Of a stretch of 64,000 nucleotides of DNA, positions 35,261-43,227 are shown one piece after another; the stretch's first letter is position 1, and the number at the start of each line of letters is the position of its first letter. The DNA comes from Maridesulfovibrio sp. (GTDB lineage: Bacteria; Desulfobacterota; Desulfovibrionia; Desulfovibrionales; Desulfovibrionaceae): contig NZ_OY763930.1 of assembly GCF_963667685.1 (NCBI RefSeq), positions 1,222,501 through 1,286,500 of the forward strand. Reading direction: 5' to 3'. The translations under genes were made by a program, and so were the position numbers. A model generated the notes under the pieces. It made no database searches and was not told the origin of the DNA. It was given only the letters and a program-made list of their open reading frames with translations.

Positions 35261-35842
35261 ATGGCACATAAAATACTCTTTCTCGGCTACGATAAAGGCC
35301 GCACCTGCCTGATAAAAGAGCTGGAAAAACATGGCTGCACGATAGACCAGACCACGGAAAAACTTGATTGGGATAAAGACTACAACAACTACAACCTGAT
35401 TGTTTCATTCGGTTACAGCCACATAATTCCTGCTGAATTTCTGGAAAAACATCCCCGGAAAACAATCAACCTGCACATCTCCTATCTACCTTTTAACCGT
35501 GGAGCGCATCCTAATTTCTGGGCATTTTACGACGGAACGCCCCACGGAGTAACTATCCACGAAGTAGATCAGGGAGTGGACACCGGCGATATTATCTATC
35601 AAAAAAAGGTTTCGTTTTCTGATGAAAAGAACTTCGCCGAAACTTATGCACGGTTGATTTCCGAAATCGAACAGCTTTTCATTGAAAATATTCCCGCTTT
35701 GCTGGCAGGAGACTACACCCCCGCCTCCCAGCAGGGAGAAGGGACCTATCACAAGCTATCCGATCTGCCGGACTTTGACGGCGGCTGGGAAGCGGATATT
35801 GAAGCGACCATTTCAGCATTAAAAATGAGCAAAGGCAGGTAA
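35261..35842 (+). CDS. Sugar N-formyltransferase (in the position expected for PseH)
   Basis: This 193-residue formyl-transferase-family protein lacks the C-terminal domain of methionyl-tRNA formyltransferase. The catalytic triad is visible as N70 and H72 in INLHISYLP and D107 in GVDTGDI, followed by the NRGAHPNFWAF loop. Sugar formyltransferases use N10-formyl-tetrahydrofolate to formylate the amine of nucleotide-linked amino sugars. It lies between pseG and pseI, where the PseH N-acetyltransferase would be expected, and no PseH is recognisable in the set. It therefore probably formylates the C4 amine of the PseC product, giving a 7-N-formyl pseudaminic acid. Reaction is inferred; the family is clear. 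Confidence 0.85.
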   Translation: MAHKILFLGYDKGRTCLIKELEKHGCTIDQTTEKLDWDKDYNNYNLIVSFGYSHIIPAEFLEKHPRKTINLHISYLPFNRGAHPNFWAFYDGTPHGVTIHEVDQGVDTGDIIYQKKVSFSDEKNFAETYARLISEIEQLFIENIPALLAGDYTPASQQGEGTYHKLSDLPDFDGGWEADIEATISALKMSKGR

Positions 35843-35845
35843 AAA

Positions 35846-36895
35846 ATGAGCACTTTTTCTATAAACGGACGCCTCATTGGACCGGACCATCCCGTATATA
35901 TCATTGCCGAAATGTCGGCCAACCATAACCAGAATTTTGATGCCGCAGTGGAACTCATCCACATCGCCAAAGAATGCGGGGTCGATGCAATCAAGTTGCA
36001 GACCTACACCCCGGATACGCTGACCCTGAACTGCGACAATGAGTATTTCAAAATCGGCAAGGGAACGCTCTGGGAAGGACGCACCCTGCACGACCTCTAC
36101 GGCGAAGCTATGACCCCTTGGGAATGGCAGCCGAAACTGAAAGAAATCGCCGATGAGCTGGGACTGGACCTGTTTTCCACTCCTTTTGATGCCACTGCGG
36201 TAGACTTTCTGGAAGGAATGGACGTCCCCGTACACAAGATAGCGTCTTTTGAAATCGTTGATATCCCGTTGATCAAAAGAATCGCCGCCACAGGAAAGCC
36301 GGTCATCATGTCCACCGGTATGTCCACTTTATCCGAAATTGACGAGGCTGTTTCCGCTTTCCGTAAAGCTGGCGGTAAAGAACTGCTGCTGCTCAAATGC
36401 ACCAGTGCCTACCCCGCGCCGCCAGAATCCATGAATCTGAAAACAATTCAGAACATGCAGCAGACTTTCGGCCTGCCCTGCGGACTTTCTGACCATTCCA
36501 TGGGCATTGAAATTCCGGTAGCGGCTGTGGCTCTTGGTGCATGCGTCATTGAAAAACATTTTATAAAAGCCCGCTCCGATGGCGGCCCGGACAGTGCGTT
36601 TTCGCTGGAAGCCCCGGAATTAAAAGCAATGGTCGAAGCTATACGCAACGCAGAAAAAGCGTTGGGCAGGGTCAACTACCAGATTACTGAAAAGGAAAAC
36701 GCCGGGAAAATTTTCCGTAAATCTATTTTCATCAGTGCGGAAGCTGCCGAAGGGGATACAATCAGTGCGGAAAATATCCGCTGCGTCCGACCGGGATACG
36801 GACTTCATACCCGCCATTATGAAGAATTGATCGGCAGGAAATTCAGAAAAGCCGTAAAAGCAGGCACACCGATGTCTTGGGATCTAGTAATTTAG
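35846..36895 (+). CDS. pseI: Pseudaminic acid synthase PseI (NeuB family)
   Basis: PseI condenses the 2,4-diamido-altrose with phosphoenolpyruvate to form the nonulosonate. The protein has 349 residues: a TIM-barrel NeuB domain (VYIIAEMSANHNQNFDAAVELI, DAIKLQTYTPDTLTL, CTSAYPAPPESMNL) and a C-terminal SAF antifreeze-like domain (IRCVRPGYGLHTRHYEELIGR). The MSANHNQ form of the N-terminal motif and PSPPESMNL-like box distinguish PseI from NeuB and LegI. It lies 3 bases after the formyltransferase gene. Confidence 0.95.
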   Translation: MSTFSINGRLIGPDHPVYIIAEMSANHNQNFDAAVELIHIAKECGVDAIKLQTYTPDTLTLNCDNEYFKIGKGTLWEGRTLHDLYGEAMTPWEWQPKLKEIADELGLDLFSTPFDATAVDFLEGMDVPVHKIASFEIVDIPLIKRIAATGKPVIMSTGMSTLSEIDEAVSAFRKAGGKELLLLKCTSAYPAPPESMNLKTIQNMQQTFGLPCGLSDHSMGIEIPVAAVALGACVIEKHFIKARSDGGPDSAFSLEAPELKAMVEAIRNAEKALGRVNYQITEKENAGKIFRKSIFISAEAAEGDTISAENIRCVRPGYGLHTRHYEELIGRKFRKAVKAGTPMSWDLVI

Positions 36896-36919
36896 CAGCA
36901 GATACATAAGGATAAATTG

Positions 36920-38341
36920 ATGAATAAGCCGACCATTTTATTTCTCAGCCGCGCGAGATGTGATGCTTTCTTTATTGAAATCATCAACAATCTCAAACAG
37001 GACTACAACATCGTCGTCGCCGTTACCGATGAAAACAGAGCACTTTATGCTGCGGTTGAGGGCATTGCCCTTGAGGGCTGGCATGACGAAGAGATCAACA
37101 AAGCGGAAATTGAAAAACTGACTGCCGGGCAGCTGGAGCAGGTTAAGGATATTGAAAAGACCCTCGGCATGAACTGCTATCATTTCAATATCAACTACTT
37201 CCTGTATGAAAAATTCGTTAACCGCTATGCCAACGACCTCAAAAACAAGGCCGCAAACGCGATAACTCCGCAACGTCTGCTGCTCGACTATAACCTGCTG
37301 GATGCGATCATCAAGAGGCATGACGTCAAATATGCCTTTTTTGAAACCGTCGATCTGCTGAACACCACAATTCTTACCGCAATGGCCAAGCAGGGAATTA
37401 TCAGGCAGGCCTTTGCCCACGAAATCAACCCCATCGGTGGTGAAATGCGGGTCAGGATAGTCTCGGGCCAGTACAGAAGAAGTACTAAGCTGGAACAGAT
37501 TCTGAAGAATGACCAGATCAGTGCAGAAAGCATGGAATGGGCTGAACAGGCTGTGGCCAAGTACAGGACAGAAAAGCCCCAGACCGGATACGATGCCTAT
37601 CACGCCAAGATGGGCGAAAAAATGCTGCCTTACAGCCCGAAGGAGTTTATCAGCAAGATCAAAAGATCTCTACATGGGGAATCCCTTCTTCCCGCTCTCA
37701 TAAGGCTGAAAAACCGTCTGCTTTCCAAAAAATATTTTTCGAATGAACTGCCTGAAGGAAAAATTGTTTCCTATTTTCTACAGCTGACACCGGAAGCGAC
37801 CATGTGTTCGCAGGTTCCTGAATTTGCCAATCAGGAACACATGCTGGAACAGATCGCCATCCACGGAAAGTACGGCTACACCGTTGTAATCAAGGAACAT
37901 CCGGCAGGGTTCGGCAACAGACCGCCTTCTTTTTACCGTGAACTCGTAAACCTACCCAACGTAGTTATGCTGGCTCCTTCTTTTCCTACCCGCGAAGTAA
38001 TACTGCGCAGTGAGGCAGTTGTGGTTGCCACCGGAACGTCTCCCGGCCTAGAAAGCATTGCCACCAACGTTCCGGTTATCTGTCTGGGCAATCCTTATTT
38101 CAACCTGTGCAAAAACACGGTCAGCATCGAGCATCCCCGTCAGGTCTGGGATGTAATAGAATCCATCAAGGCTGATCCCAAGGAAACAGTCAGATTCGTA
38201 GCCGGACTGCATCAGGCTTCCTACGAATATTCAAATTACGTTTCCAAAGAAGAATTCATGGTCCGCAAAAATTGCGGCGAGCTGGTTGCCAAAGGATTGG
38301 CTGATGAAATTTCGCTCTATGAATCAGGGGTGCTGAAATGA
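36920..38341 (+). CDS. KpsS/KpsC-like capsule-type protein, candidate ulosonic-acid transferase
   Basis: This protein of about 473 residues has a C-terminal half resembling the Capsule_synth (KpsS/KpsC/LpsZ) family. Visible are VVIKEHPAGFG, then FPTREVILRSEAVVVATGTSPGLE and ATNVPVICLG, the pattern in which a KEHP and a GLE..A....PV..LG box line the CMP-Kdo site. KpsS and KpsC are Kdo transferases. With CMP-pseudaminate genes directly upstream, this could be the pseudaminic acid transferase, but that is inference. The N-terminal half matches nothing I know. The ATG at 36920 follows AAGGA by seven bases; a TTG lies just before it. The end overlaps the deacetylase gene by four bases. Confidence 0.65.
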   Translation: MNKPTILFLSRARCDAFFIEIINNLKQDYNIVVAVTDENRALYAAVEGIALEGWHDEEINKAEIEKLTAGQLEQVKDIEKTLGMNCYHFNINYFLYEKFVNRYANDLKNKAANAITPQRLLLDYNLLDAIIKRHDVKYAFFETVDLLNTTILTAMAKQGIIRQAFAHEINPIGGEMRVRIVSGQYRRSTKLEQILKNDQISAESMEWAEQAVAKYRTEKPQTGYDAYHAKMGEKMLPYSPKEFISKIKRSLHGESLLPALIRLKNRLLSKKYFSNELPEGKIVSYFLQLTPEATMCSQVPEFANQEHMLEQIAIHGKYGYTVVIKEHPAGFGNRPPSFYRELVNLPNVVMLAPSFPTREVILRSEAVVVATGTSPGLESIATNVPVICLGNPYFNLCKNTVSIEHPRQVWDVIESIKADPKETVRFVAGLHQASYEYSNYVSKEEFMVRKNCGELVAKGLADEISLYESGVLK

Positions 38342-39204
38342 TCTGGGGCCCGCTCCTGAGACCATATAAAAACCGCTATGCCGCACGGCTGATGCGCGAA
38401 TTAGTGCACCGGACCGATCCGGCAGGTTATTTCATAAGCTACATGTCCAAGCAGCAGAATCCGCTGGCCGGTGCCGCTTACACCCTGACCTTTGATTTTG
38501 ACTTTGAAAAGGACATTGAAGCATTTCCCTACCTGCTGGATATGCTTAAAAAATATGATATTCAGGCAGGGCTGGCGGTCATCGGTAAGTTTGTGGAAAA
38601 GTACCCTGATATCCACAAAAGGGCTGTTGATGAAGGACATGAAATCATCAACCACACCTACACCCACCCGGATAACCCGCATTGGGCGCCGGATCGCTTT
38701 TTCAATAAGCTCAGCTATGAAGAGCAGAAGGAAGAAGCCGCCAAAGCCCACGAAGTTTTCTCCCGGATTCTTGGCGTGGAATGCATAGGGTTCAGGACTC
38801 CGCACTATGGAAACCTGCATACCGAAAGCGTCTACCCCATACTCGCCGAGCTGGGCTACAAGTACAGCAGCTCCACTGCTGCCTGCGGCTACAAAGGCTA
38901 CGCTGCCCCGTCACTGCATTCCCATGGAATCACAGAGATTCCCACCGGGTGCAGCCTTAACTTTCCGCTGGCTATTTTCGATTCGTGGAACATGCTGCGT
39001 AAGACCAATCCATTCCTCGGTGACGACGAACTGTTCAAAAAGGAATTCTCGGAAACAATCAAAGTCGTGGCTGAAAAAGGACTCTACCTGACCCACTACT
39101 TCGACCCTTATGACATAATAAACAGCAATAAATTAGAGCACATACTTTTAACTCTAGCTTCAAACGAGATCAGCACCATCAACTACCGGGACCTTTTTAA
39201 ATAG
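38338..39204 (+). CDS. Polysaccharide deacetylase (NodB/CE4-like)
   Basis: This 288-residue protein has a NodB-homology domain. Motif 1 is TLTFDFDFEKD (variant of TFDDG), and motif 2 HEIINHTYTHP supplies the two metal-binding histidines. FRTPHYGNLHT corresponds to motif 3. There is no signal peptide, so it should act in the cytoplasm on a nucleotide- or lipid-linked sugar, unlike peptidoglycan deacetylases. It is translationally coupled to the KpsS/KpsC-like gene. The N-acetyl or other N-acyl substrate is unknown. Confidence 0.8.
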   Translation: MIWGPLLRPYKNRYAARLMRELVHRTDPAGYFISYMSKQQNPLAGAAYTLTFDFDFEKDIEAFPYLLDMLKKYDIQAGLAVIGKFVEKYPDIHKRAVDEGHEIINHTYTHPDNPHWAPDRFFNKLSYEEQKEEAAKAHEVFSRILGVECIGFRTPHYGNLHTESVYPILAELGYKYSSSTAACGYKGYAAPSLHSHGITEIPTGCSLNFPLAIFDSWNMLRKTNPFLGDDELFKKEFSETIKVVAEKGLYLTHYFDPYDIINSNKLEHILLTLASNEISTINYRDLFK

Positions 39205-39212
39205 AGGGTTCG

Positions 39213-39241
39213 TTGACAGTTTGTTCAGTTTTATCTAACAA
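39213..39241 (+). promoter_or_regulatory. Candidate promoter/operator, copy 2
   Basis: TTGACA at 39213–39218 and TAACAA at 39236–39241 are 17 bases apart. Over it lies the imperfect inverted repeat GTTTGTT-N11-AACAAAG (39219–39243). The sequence TTGAC(A/T)GTTTGTTCAG and all spacings match copy 1 at 24582. It is just after the deacetylase stop and 55 bases before the radical SAM start, so it may begin a new transcript. Confidence 0.55.
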
Positions 39242-39295
39242 AGAAGTGAAGAAAAATAGGCCGTATGAGCTTATTAGGATGTAGAAGGAGCCGGA

Positions 39296-40411
39296 ATGAA
39301 AGCCATTTTTAAAGACAGCTTTTCCATATTCATCAGGAAAGATTCAGCCTTGGAACAGCTGCTCTATGTATACAATTCCAAGTTCAGGTTTAAGAAATTG
39401 ATGAATATTTTTTCATCAAAATTAAACCGTTACATAAAGTATACAGGCCGCCTGCCCTATTACCCCACACAGGTTTCCATTGAACCGACCACAGCCTGCA
39501 ACTACCGCTGCCCCTCCTGCTTTCACGGAATTGAAGGCGGCAAGGAACATTTGAAAAAAAGGGACCGCTTCATGGATTTCGATAAATACAAGAAATTTAT
39601 CGACGAAATCCATGAACATGTCTGGATGATCTCCCTCACCGGATGCGGGGAAAGCTTTCTGCACCCGAACATATATGAAATGCTTGGCTATGCCTCGGAA
39701 AAAGGGCTGGCAGTGACTCTTGAAAATAACGGCAGTGCCTTTGATCCTGAAAAACTGGCCGCCACCGAGATCAACAAAATCCACTTTGGCGTAGATTGCA
39801 CCACTCAGGACAGCTACGCCAAATACAGAATCGGTGGAAACATCGAGAAGGTGCTGGAAAAAGTCACTAGCTATTGCGAAATACTTGAATCAAGAAAAGA
39901 ACGCCCGGCTGTCCACCTTCGTTTTTTGGTCAACAAATACACTGAAGACGATGCCGGAAAGCTGGAAGAGATCTTCAGTAGATTTGATTTCGTCAAAGTC
40001 TACTACGATGCTTTCATCGTCCCCAGTCCGGATCTGGAAACACTCATGAAATTTCCCTCCACAACTACTCTGGAAAAATTCGAAGAGTGGCATCCCCGCA
40101 AAATGGGTCAGTATAATATTTATCGATACGACAAAAAAACTGACTCAATGCGTGACATGAACCTACTGAATGACCCTGCAGGAACCTGCCCCGGAGTTTA
40201 CGGTGGAGCCATGCTGAATACAGACGGATCAATCTATCCCTGCTGCGTTGCACACTCGGCCATGCCGCAGGAGCTTTGCTACGGGAACGCTTTTGAGCAG
40301 GGCTTCTTTGAAACGTGGAACAGCAAAAAAGCGCGTACATTCCGCGGCAATTACAAAAAGAACAAAGGCAGCTACGGATTCTGTGAACACTGTCCCAGCG
40401 GACGGGGATAA
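39296..40411 (+). CDS. Radical SAM protein with SPASM-type C terminus
   Basis: This is a 371-residue radical SAM enzyme. The 4Fe-4S motif CxxxCxxC is CNYRCPSC with C68, C72 and C75. TGCGESFLHPN is the usual SAM-contact region. A cysteine-rich C-terminal region (TCPGVYGG, IYPCCVAHSA, FCEHCPSG) looks like a SPASM domain holding auxiliary clusters. Members of this group in glycan loci include dehydrogenases and dehydratases of sugars, and others modify peptides. The site AGAAGGAG lies just before the ATG. It begins a probable new transcription unit with the FemAB-like gene. Substrate unknown. Confidence 0.82.
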   Translation: MKAIFKDSFSIFIRKDSALEQLLYVYNSKFRFKKLMNIFSSKLNRYIKYTGRLPYYPTQVSIEPTTACNYRCPSCFHGIEGGKEHLKKRDRFMDFDKYKKFIDEIHEHVWMISLTGCGESFLHPNIYEMLGYASEKGLAVTLENNGSAFDPEKLAATEINKIHFGVDCTTQDSYAKYRIGGNIEKVLEKVTSYCEILESRKERPAVHLRFLVNKYTEDDAGKLEEIFSRFDFVKVYYDAFIVPSPDLETLMKFPSTTTLEKFEEWHPRKMGQYNIYRYDKKTDSMRDMNLLNDPAGTCPGVYGGAMLNTDGSIYPCCVAHSAMPQELCYGNAFEQGFFETWNSKKARTFRGNYKKNKGSYGFCEHCPSGRG

Positions 40412-40481
40412 TTAGCAGCTTTCAATCCGCCATACGCTCAGGTAATAAATTTCCCTCTCATATAAAAGAACATACGCCAGA

Positions 40482-41519
40482 ATGAACACAAATATTACTT
40501 TCAGCAAAGAACGCCCCGCAGACTGGGATTCATGGAATAACGCAGTCTGCCATAGCTCTCCGTACTACCAGAGCTCCGGCTATGCCCATGTACTGCACAC
40601 CAAGGAAAAAACCGAGCCTTACTACATCCGGTTGCTGATCAGGGGCAGGGTTGCCGGGCAGACACTTCTGCTCAAAAGATATTACTACGATCAGGTCAAA
40701 CAAAAGAAAAAAGTACCTTTCCCTTACTTCGAGTCCGTGCACGGTCCTGTTTTTGCGCCGGATGTGAGTGACGCCGACATTGCAAAGGTCTTCAGGTTCA
40801 TAAACATGCTGGCCCTGAAACACGTGGCTACGCATGTAAGACTGATCCCACCATATTTTCCCGGCGACCGAATCATGCCCGAAGCTGCGATCAAATCCTG
40901 CGGCTATACGGTCCAAAAATGGGGAACATATTTTCTCGATCTGGAACGATCCGCAGAAGACATCTTCAAGAGCTTCTCCTGCAAGGTAAGAAACACAATC
41001 AGGAAGGCCGACAAAAAAGGGGCCTGCGTCAAAAAAATTGAAAGCTGGGATGAGTATTGCGATCTATACGTTCCCACTTTCAACATGATCAAGGAAACCA
41101 CTGCCGCCAACCGTTTCGCAGCCTGCCCTGAGGACTGGACCGATAATGTCGCACAGGGGGCGCACTATTACCTGACCATGAAAGACGGCCAGCCTTTGGC
41201 CTGCCTCGGGGTACAGACCCTGAGCAAGGGAGCGCACGCTTTCGGCTACGGCATTGCCCCGGAAGCCATGAAGCAGGGGATTCCCGCTCAGGACGCACTG
41301 CATTGGGCGGCTATTAATGATGCCTGTCGTCTGGGTTTGAAATATTTTGACTTCGCCGGAGTGAACCCCGCGCCCGGCACGCCGAAAGAAGAAGGGATAC
41401 GGTTCTTTAAAAAGAAATGGGGCGGTGAGTACCGTGAATATCCCATCTGCATTAAAGACCTGATCCCTTTCAGACAGGATCTTTCCAAATACATAAAACG
41501 AATTTTAAGCGGAACTTAA
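40482..41519 (+). CDS. FemAB-like aminoacyl/acyltransferase (GNAT superfamily)
   Basis: This 345-residue protein has two GNAT-like halves as in FemX/FemAB. Visible are FSCKVRNTIRKADKKGACVKKI, matching the RN.IRKA.K.G family motif, and at the end GIRFFKKKWGGEYREYP, matching the FK..FGG box. FemAB proteins add amino acids from aminoacyl-tRNA to peptidoglycan precursors. Relatives in exopolysaccharide loci (PEP-CTERM associated, for example) are thought to modify sugars or proteins with an acyl or aminoacyl group. Here an amino-sugar substrate is plausible. No strong ribosome site is visible. Confidence 0.75.
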   Translation: MNTNITFSKERPADWDSWNNAVCHSSPYYQSSGYAHVLHTKEKTEPYYIRLLIRGRVAGQTLLLKRYYYDQVKQKKKVPFPYFESVHGPVFAPDVSDADIAKVFRFINMLALKHVATHVRLIPPYFPGDRIMPEAAIKSCGYTVQKWGTYFLDLERSAEDIFKSFSCKVRNTIRKADKKGACVKKIESWDEYCDLYVPTFNMIKETTAANRFAACPEDWTDNVAQGAHYYLTMKDGQPLACLGVQTLSKGAHAFGYGIAPEAMKQGIPAQDALHWAAINDACRLGLKYFDFAGVNPAPGTPKEEGIRFFKKKWGGEYREYPICIKDLIPFRQDLSKYIKRILSGT

Positions 41520-41562
41520 GCAATAACCACCCCAGCGGGTAAAATAAAAAAGGGAAAAAGAA

Positions 41563-42660
41563 ATGAGCACAGATAGAATTCCTTTGATCAAACCTTACGT
41601 TACCTTTGATGAAGTCCGAAGCAGGTTCGAAGATATCTTCGAGTCAGGATGGTTCACCAAGGGCCGTAATGTCGCGGGCTTCAGGGAAGACATCTCCGCT
41701 TATACCGGGGCCATGTACAGCTTCACCACAACCTCCGCCACCACTGCCCTCTACGCATGCCTGAAAGTGCTCGGCATCGGTACCGGGGATGAAGTTATTG
41801 TTTCAGACTTTTCCTTCCCGGCAACAGCCAATGTTGTCGAGGATGCCGGAGCTGTTCCAATCTTTGCCGATGTTTCCCTTGAAACATACAACATGACCGC
41901 TGCTGAGCTGCGGGCAAAGATCAGCCCCAAAACCAAAGCCGTCATATTTGTAGATGCCTTCGGCAACCCTTCCGGCCTTGATGAGATAAAAGCGATCTGC
42001 ACTGAGCATGGTCTGCCCTTGATCGAAGATGCGGCCTGCGCCATCGGCAGCTCTCTGGACGGAGCCAAATGCGGCAAGATTTCCGACCTTTCATGTTTCA
42101 GCTTTCACCCCCGTAAACTGCTAAACTGCGGTGAGGGCGGAGCTATCACCACCGATAATCCCGAGTATGCTGAAAAGCTGGAAATCCTGCTCAATCACGG
42201 AGCCAGAATCGCTGACGGACAGTTTGATTTTGTGGAGTCCGGCTATAACTTCCGCATGACTGAAATTCAGGCCGCCATGGGCATCGCCCAGCTTAAGAAA
42301 CTGGATAACATTGTCAGCTCCCGCAATGAAATAAAAAACACTTACGATAAAAAACTGGTGCCGCTTGGGTTCATTCCGCAAAAGATAAATAAGAATGTAA
42401 TTACAAACTGCCAGTCATTGGTGTACAGGGTTCCTGAAGGATGTGACCGAGACGCTCTGGTTTCCGCACTCGCGGCGAGGAATATCGAGTCTACAATCGG
42501 TACATACTGCCTTAGCGGTCTGACATACTACCGGGAAAAATACGACTCTGTTAACCCCGACTCTGAGAAACTACAGCAGACCACCATAACCCTGCCCTGC
42601 TATGGCGGTGTCGATGCACTGTTTGTGGCTGAAAACGTAGCGGATATAATTAACTCCTGA
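41563..42660 (+). CDS. DegT/DnrJ/EryC1-family sugar aminotransferase
   Basis: This 365-residue PLP aminotransferase has the PLP lysine K185 in SFHPRKLLNCGEGG and the IEDAACAIGSSLDG segment before it. It belongs to the ArnB/PseC-like sugar aminotransferases. It is the fifth DegT-family gene of the window, and neither the substrate nor the position aminated can be assigned. The acyltransferase gene 26 bases downstream suggests that the new amine is acylated next. AAAGGGAAAAAG precedes the ATG as ribosome site. Confidence 0.85.
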   Translation: MSTDRIPLIKPYVTFDEVRSRFEDIFESGWFTKGRNVAGFREDISAYTGAMYSFTTTSATTALYACLKVLGIGTGDEVIVSDFSFPATANVVEDAGAVPIFADVSLETYNMTAAELRAKISPKTKAVIFVDAFGNPSGLDEIKAICTEHGLPLIEDAACAIGSSLDGAKCGKISDLSCFSFHPRKLLNCGEGGAITTDNPEYAEKLEILLNHGARIADGQFDFVESGYNFRMTEIQAAMGIAQLKKLDNIVSSRNEIKNTYDKKLVPLGFIPQKINKNVITNCQSLVYRVPEGCDRDALVSALAARNIESTIGTYCLSGLTYYREKYDSVNPDSEKLQQTTITLPCYGGVDALFVAENVADIINS

Positions 42661-42686
42661 TTCCTAAAGAACCTTAAGAGATCTAT

Positions 42687-43223
42687 ATGTTTAATTTTAC
42701 CCCCAAACAATTCAAAAGCGAAGGCCCCGGAACCCCCGACCTGTCTTTGCTCAAGTCCTGCGGTGAAAATGTCATCATTGAAGACGGCGTGCGCATTTTC
42801 CACCCCGAAAATATTTCCATCGGCGATAACGTATACATCGGACACGATACAATATTGAAAGGCTACTACAAATCAGACATCGTAATCGGCAGTAATGTCT
42901 GGATCGGGCAGCAGTGTTTCATCATCGGTGCAGGCGGCCTGACTATCGGCGATTACGTGGGCATCGGCCCGCAGGTAAAAATCCATCCCTGCGAACACAC
43001 CCACAACGATCCCACTCTGCCGACCTCTTTTCAGCCGCTATTTTTCGATCCAATCGTCATTGAAGAAGACGTGAACATCGGTATCGGAGCCATGATTATG
43101 CACGGTGTGACCCTGAAAAGTGGAACCTTAGTGGGAGCCAACGCCGTTGTTAAAAAGAATTTCCCTGAATATTCGATAATCGGCGGAGTTCCTGCTAAAC
43201 TTATCCGCAGCAGAGAAAGGTAA
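42687..43223 (+). CDS. Hexapeptide-repeat acyltransferase
   Basis: This 178-residue left-handed beta-helix acyltransferase has repeats such as ISIGDNVYIGHDTIL, VIGSNVWIGQQCFI and IGDYVGIGPQVKIHPCEH. The catalytic histidine is likely in that PCEHTHN segment, as in the NodL/maltose O-acetyltransferase group, and GGVPAKLI is the usual end. It probably transfers acetyl from acetyl-CoA to a sugar hydroxyl or to the amine made by the aminotransferase upstream. It is 26 bases after that gene and four bases before the next glycosyltransferase. Confidence 0.82.
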   Translation: MFNFTPKQFKSEGPGTPDLSLLKSCGENVIIEDGVRIFHPENISIGDNVYIGHDTILKGYYKSDIVIGSNVWIGQQCFIIGAGGLTIGDYVGIGPQVKIHPCEHTHNDPTLPTSFQPLFFDPIVIEEDVNIGIGAMIMHGVTLKSGTLVGANAVVKKNFPEYSIIGGVPAKLIRSRER

Positions 43224-43227
43224 ACAA

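Noticed and set aside
36938-37603. 221-codon open frame opposite the KpsS/KpsC-like gene
   Set aside because: Antisense shadow. The sense gene has a ribosome site, tight spacing with neighbours and recognisable family boxes.
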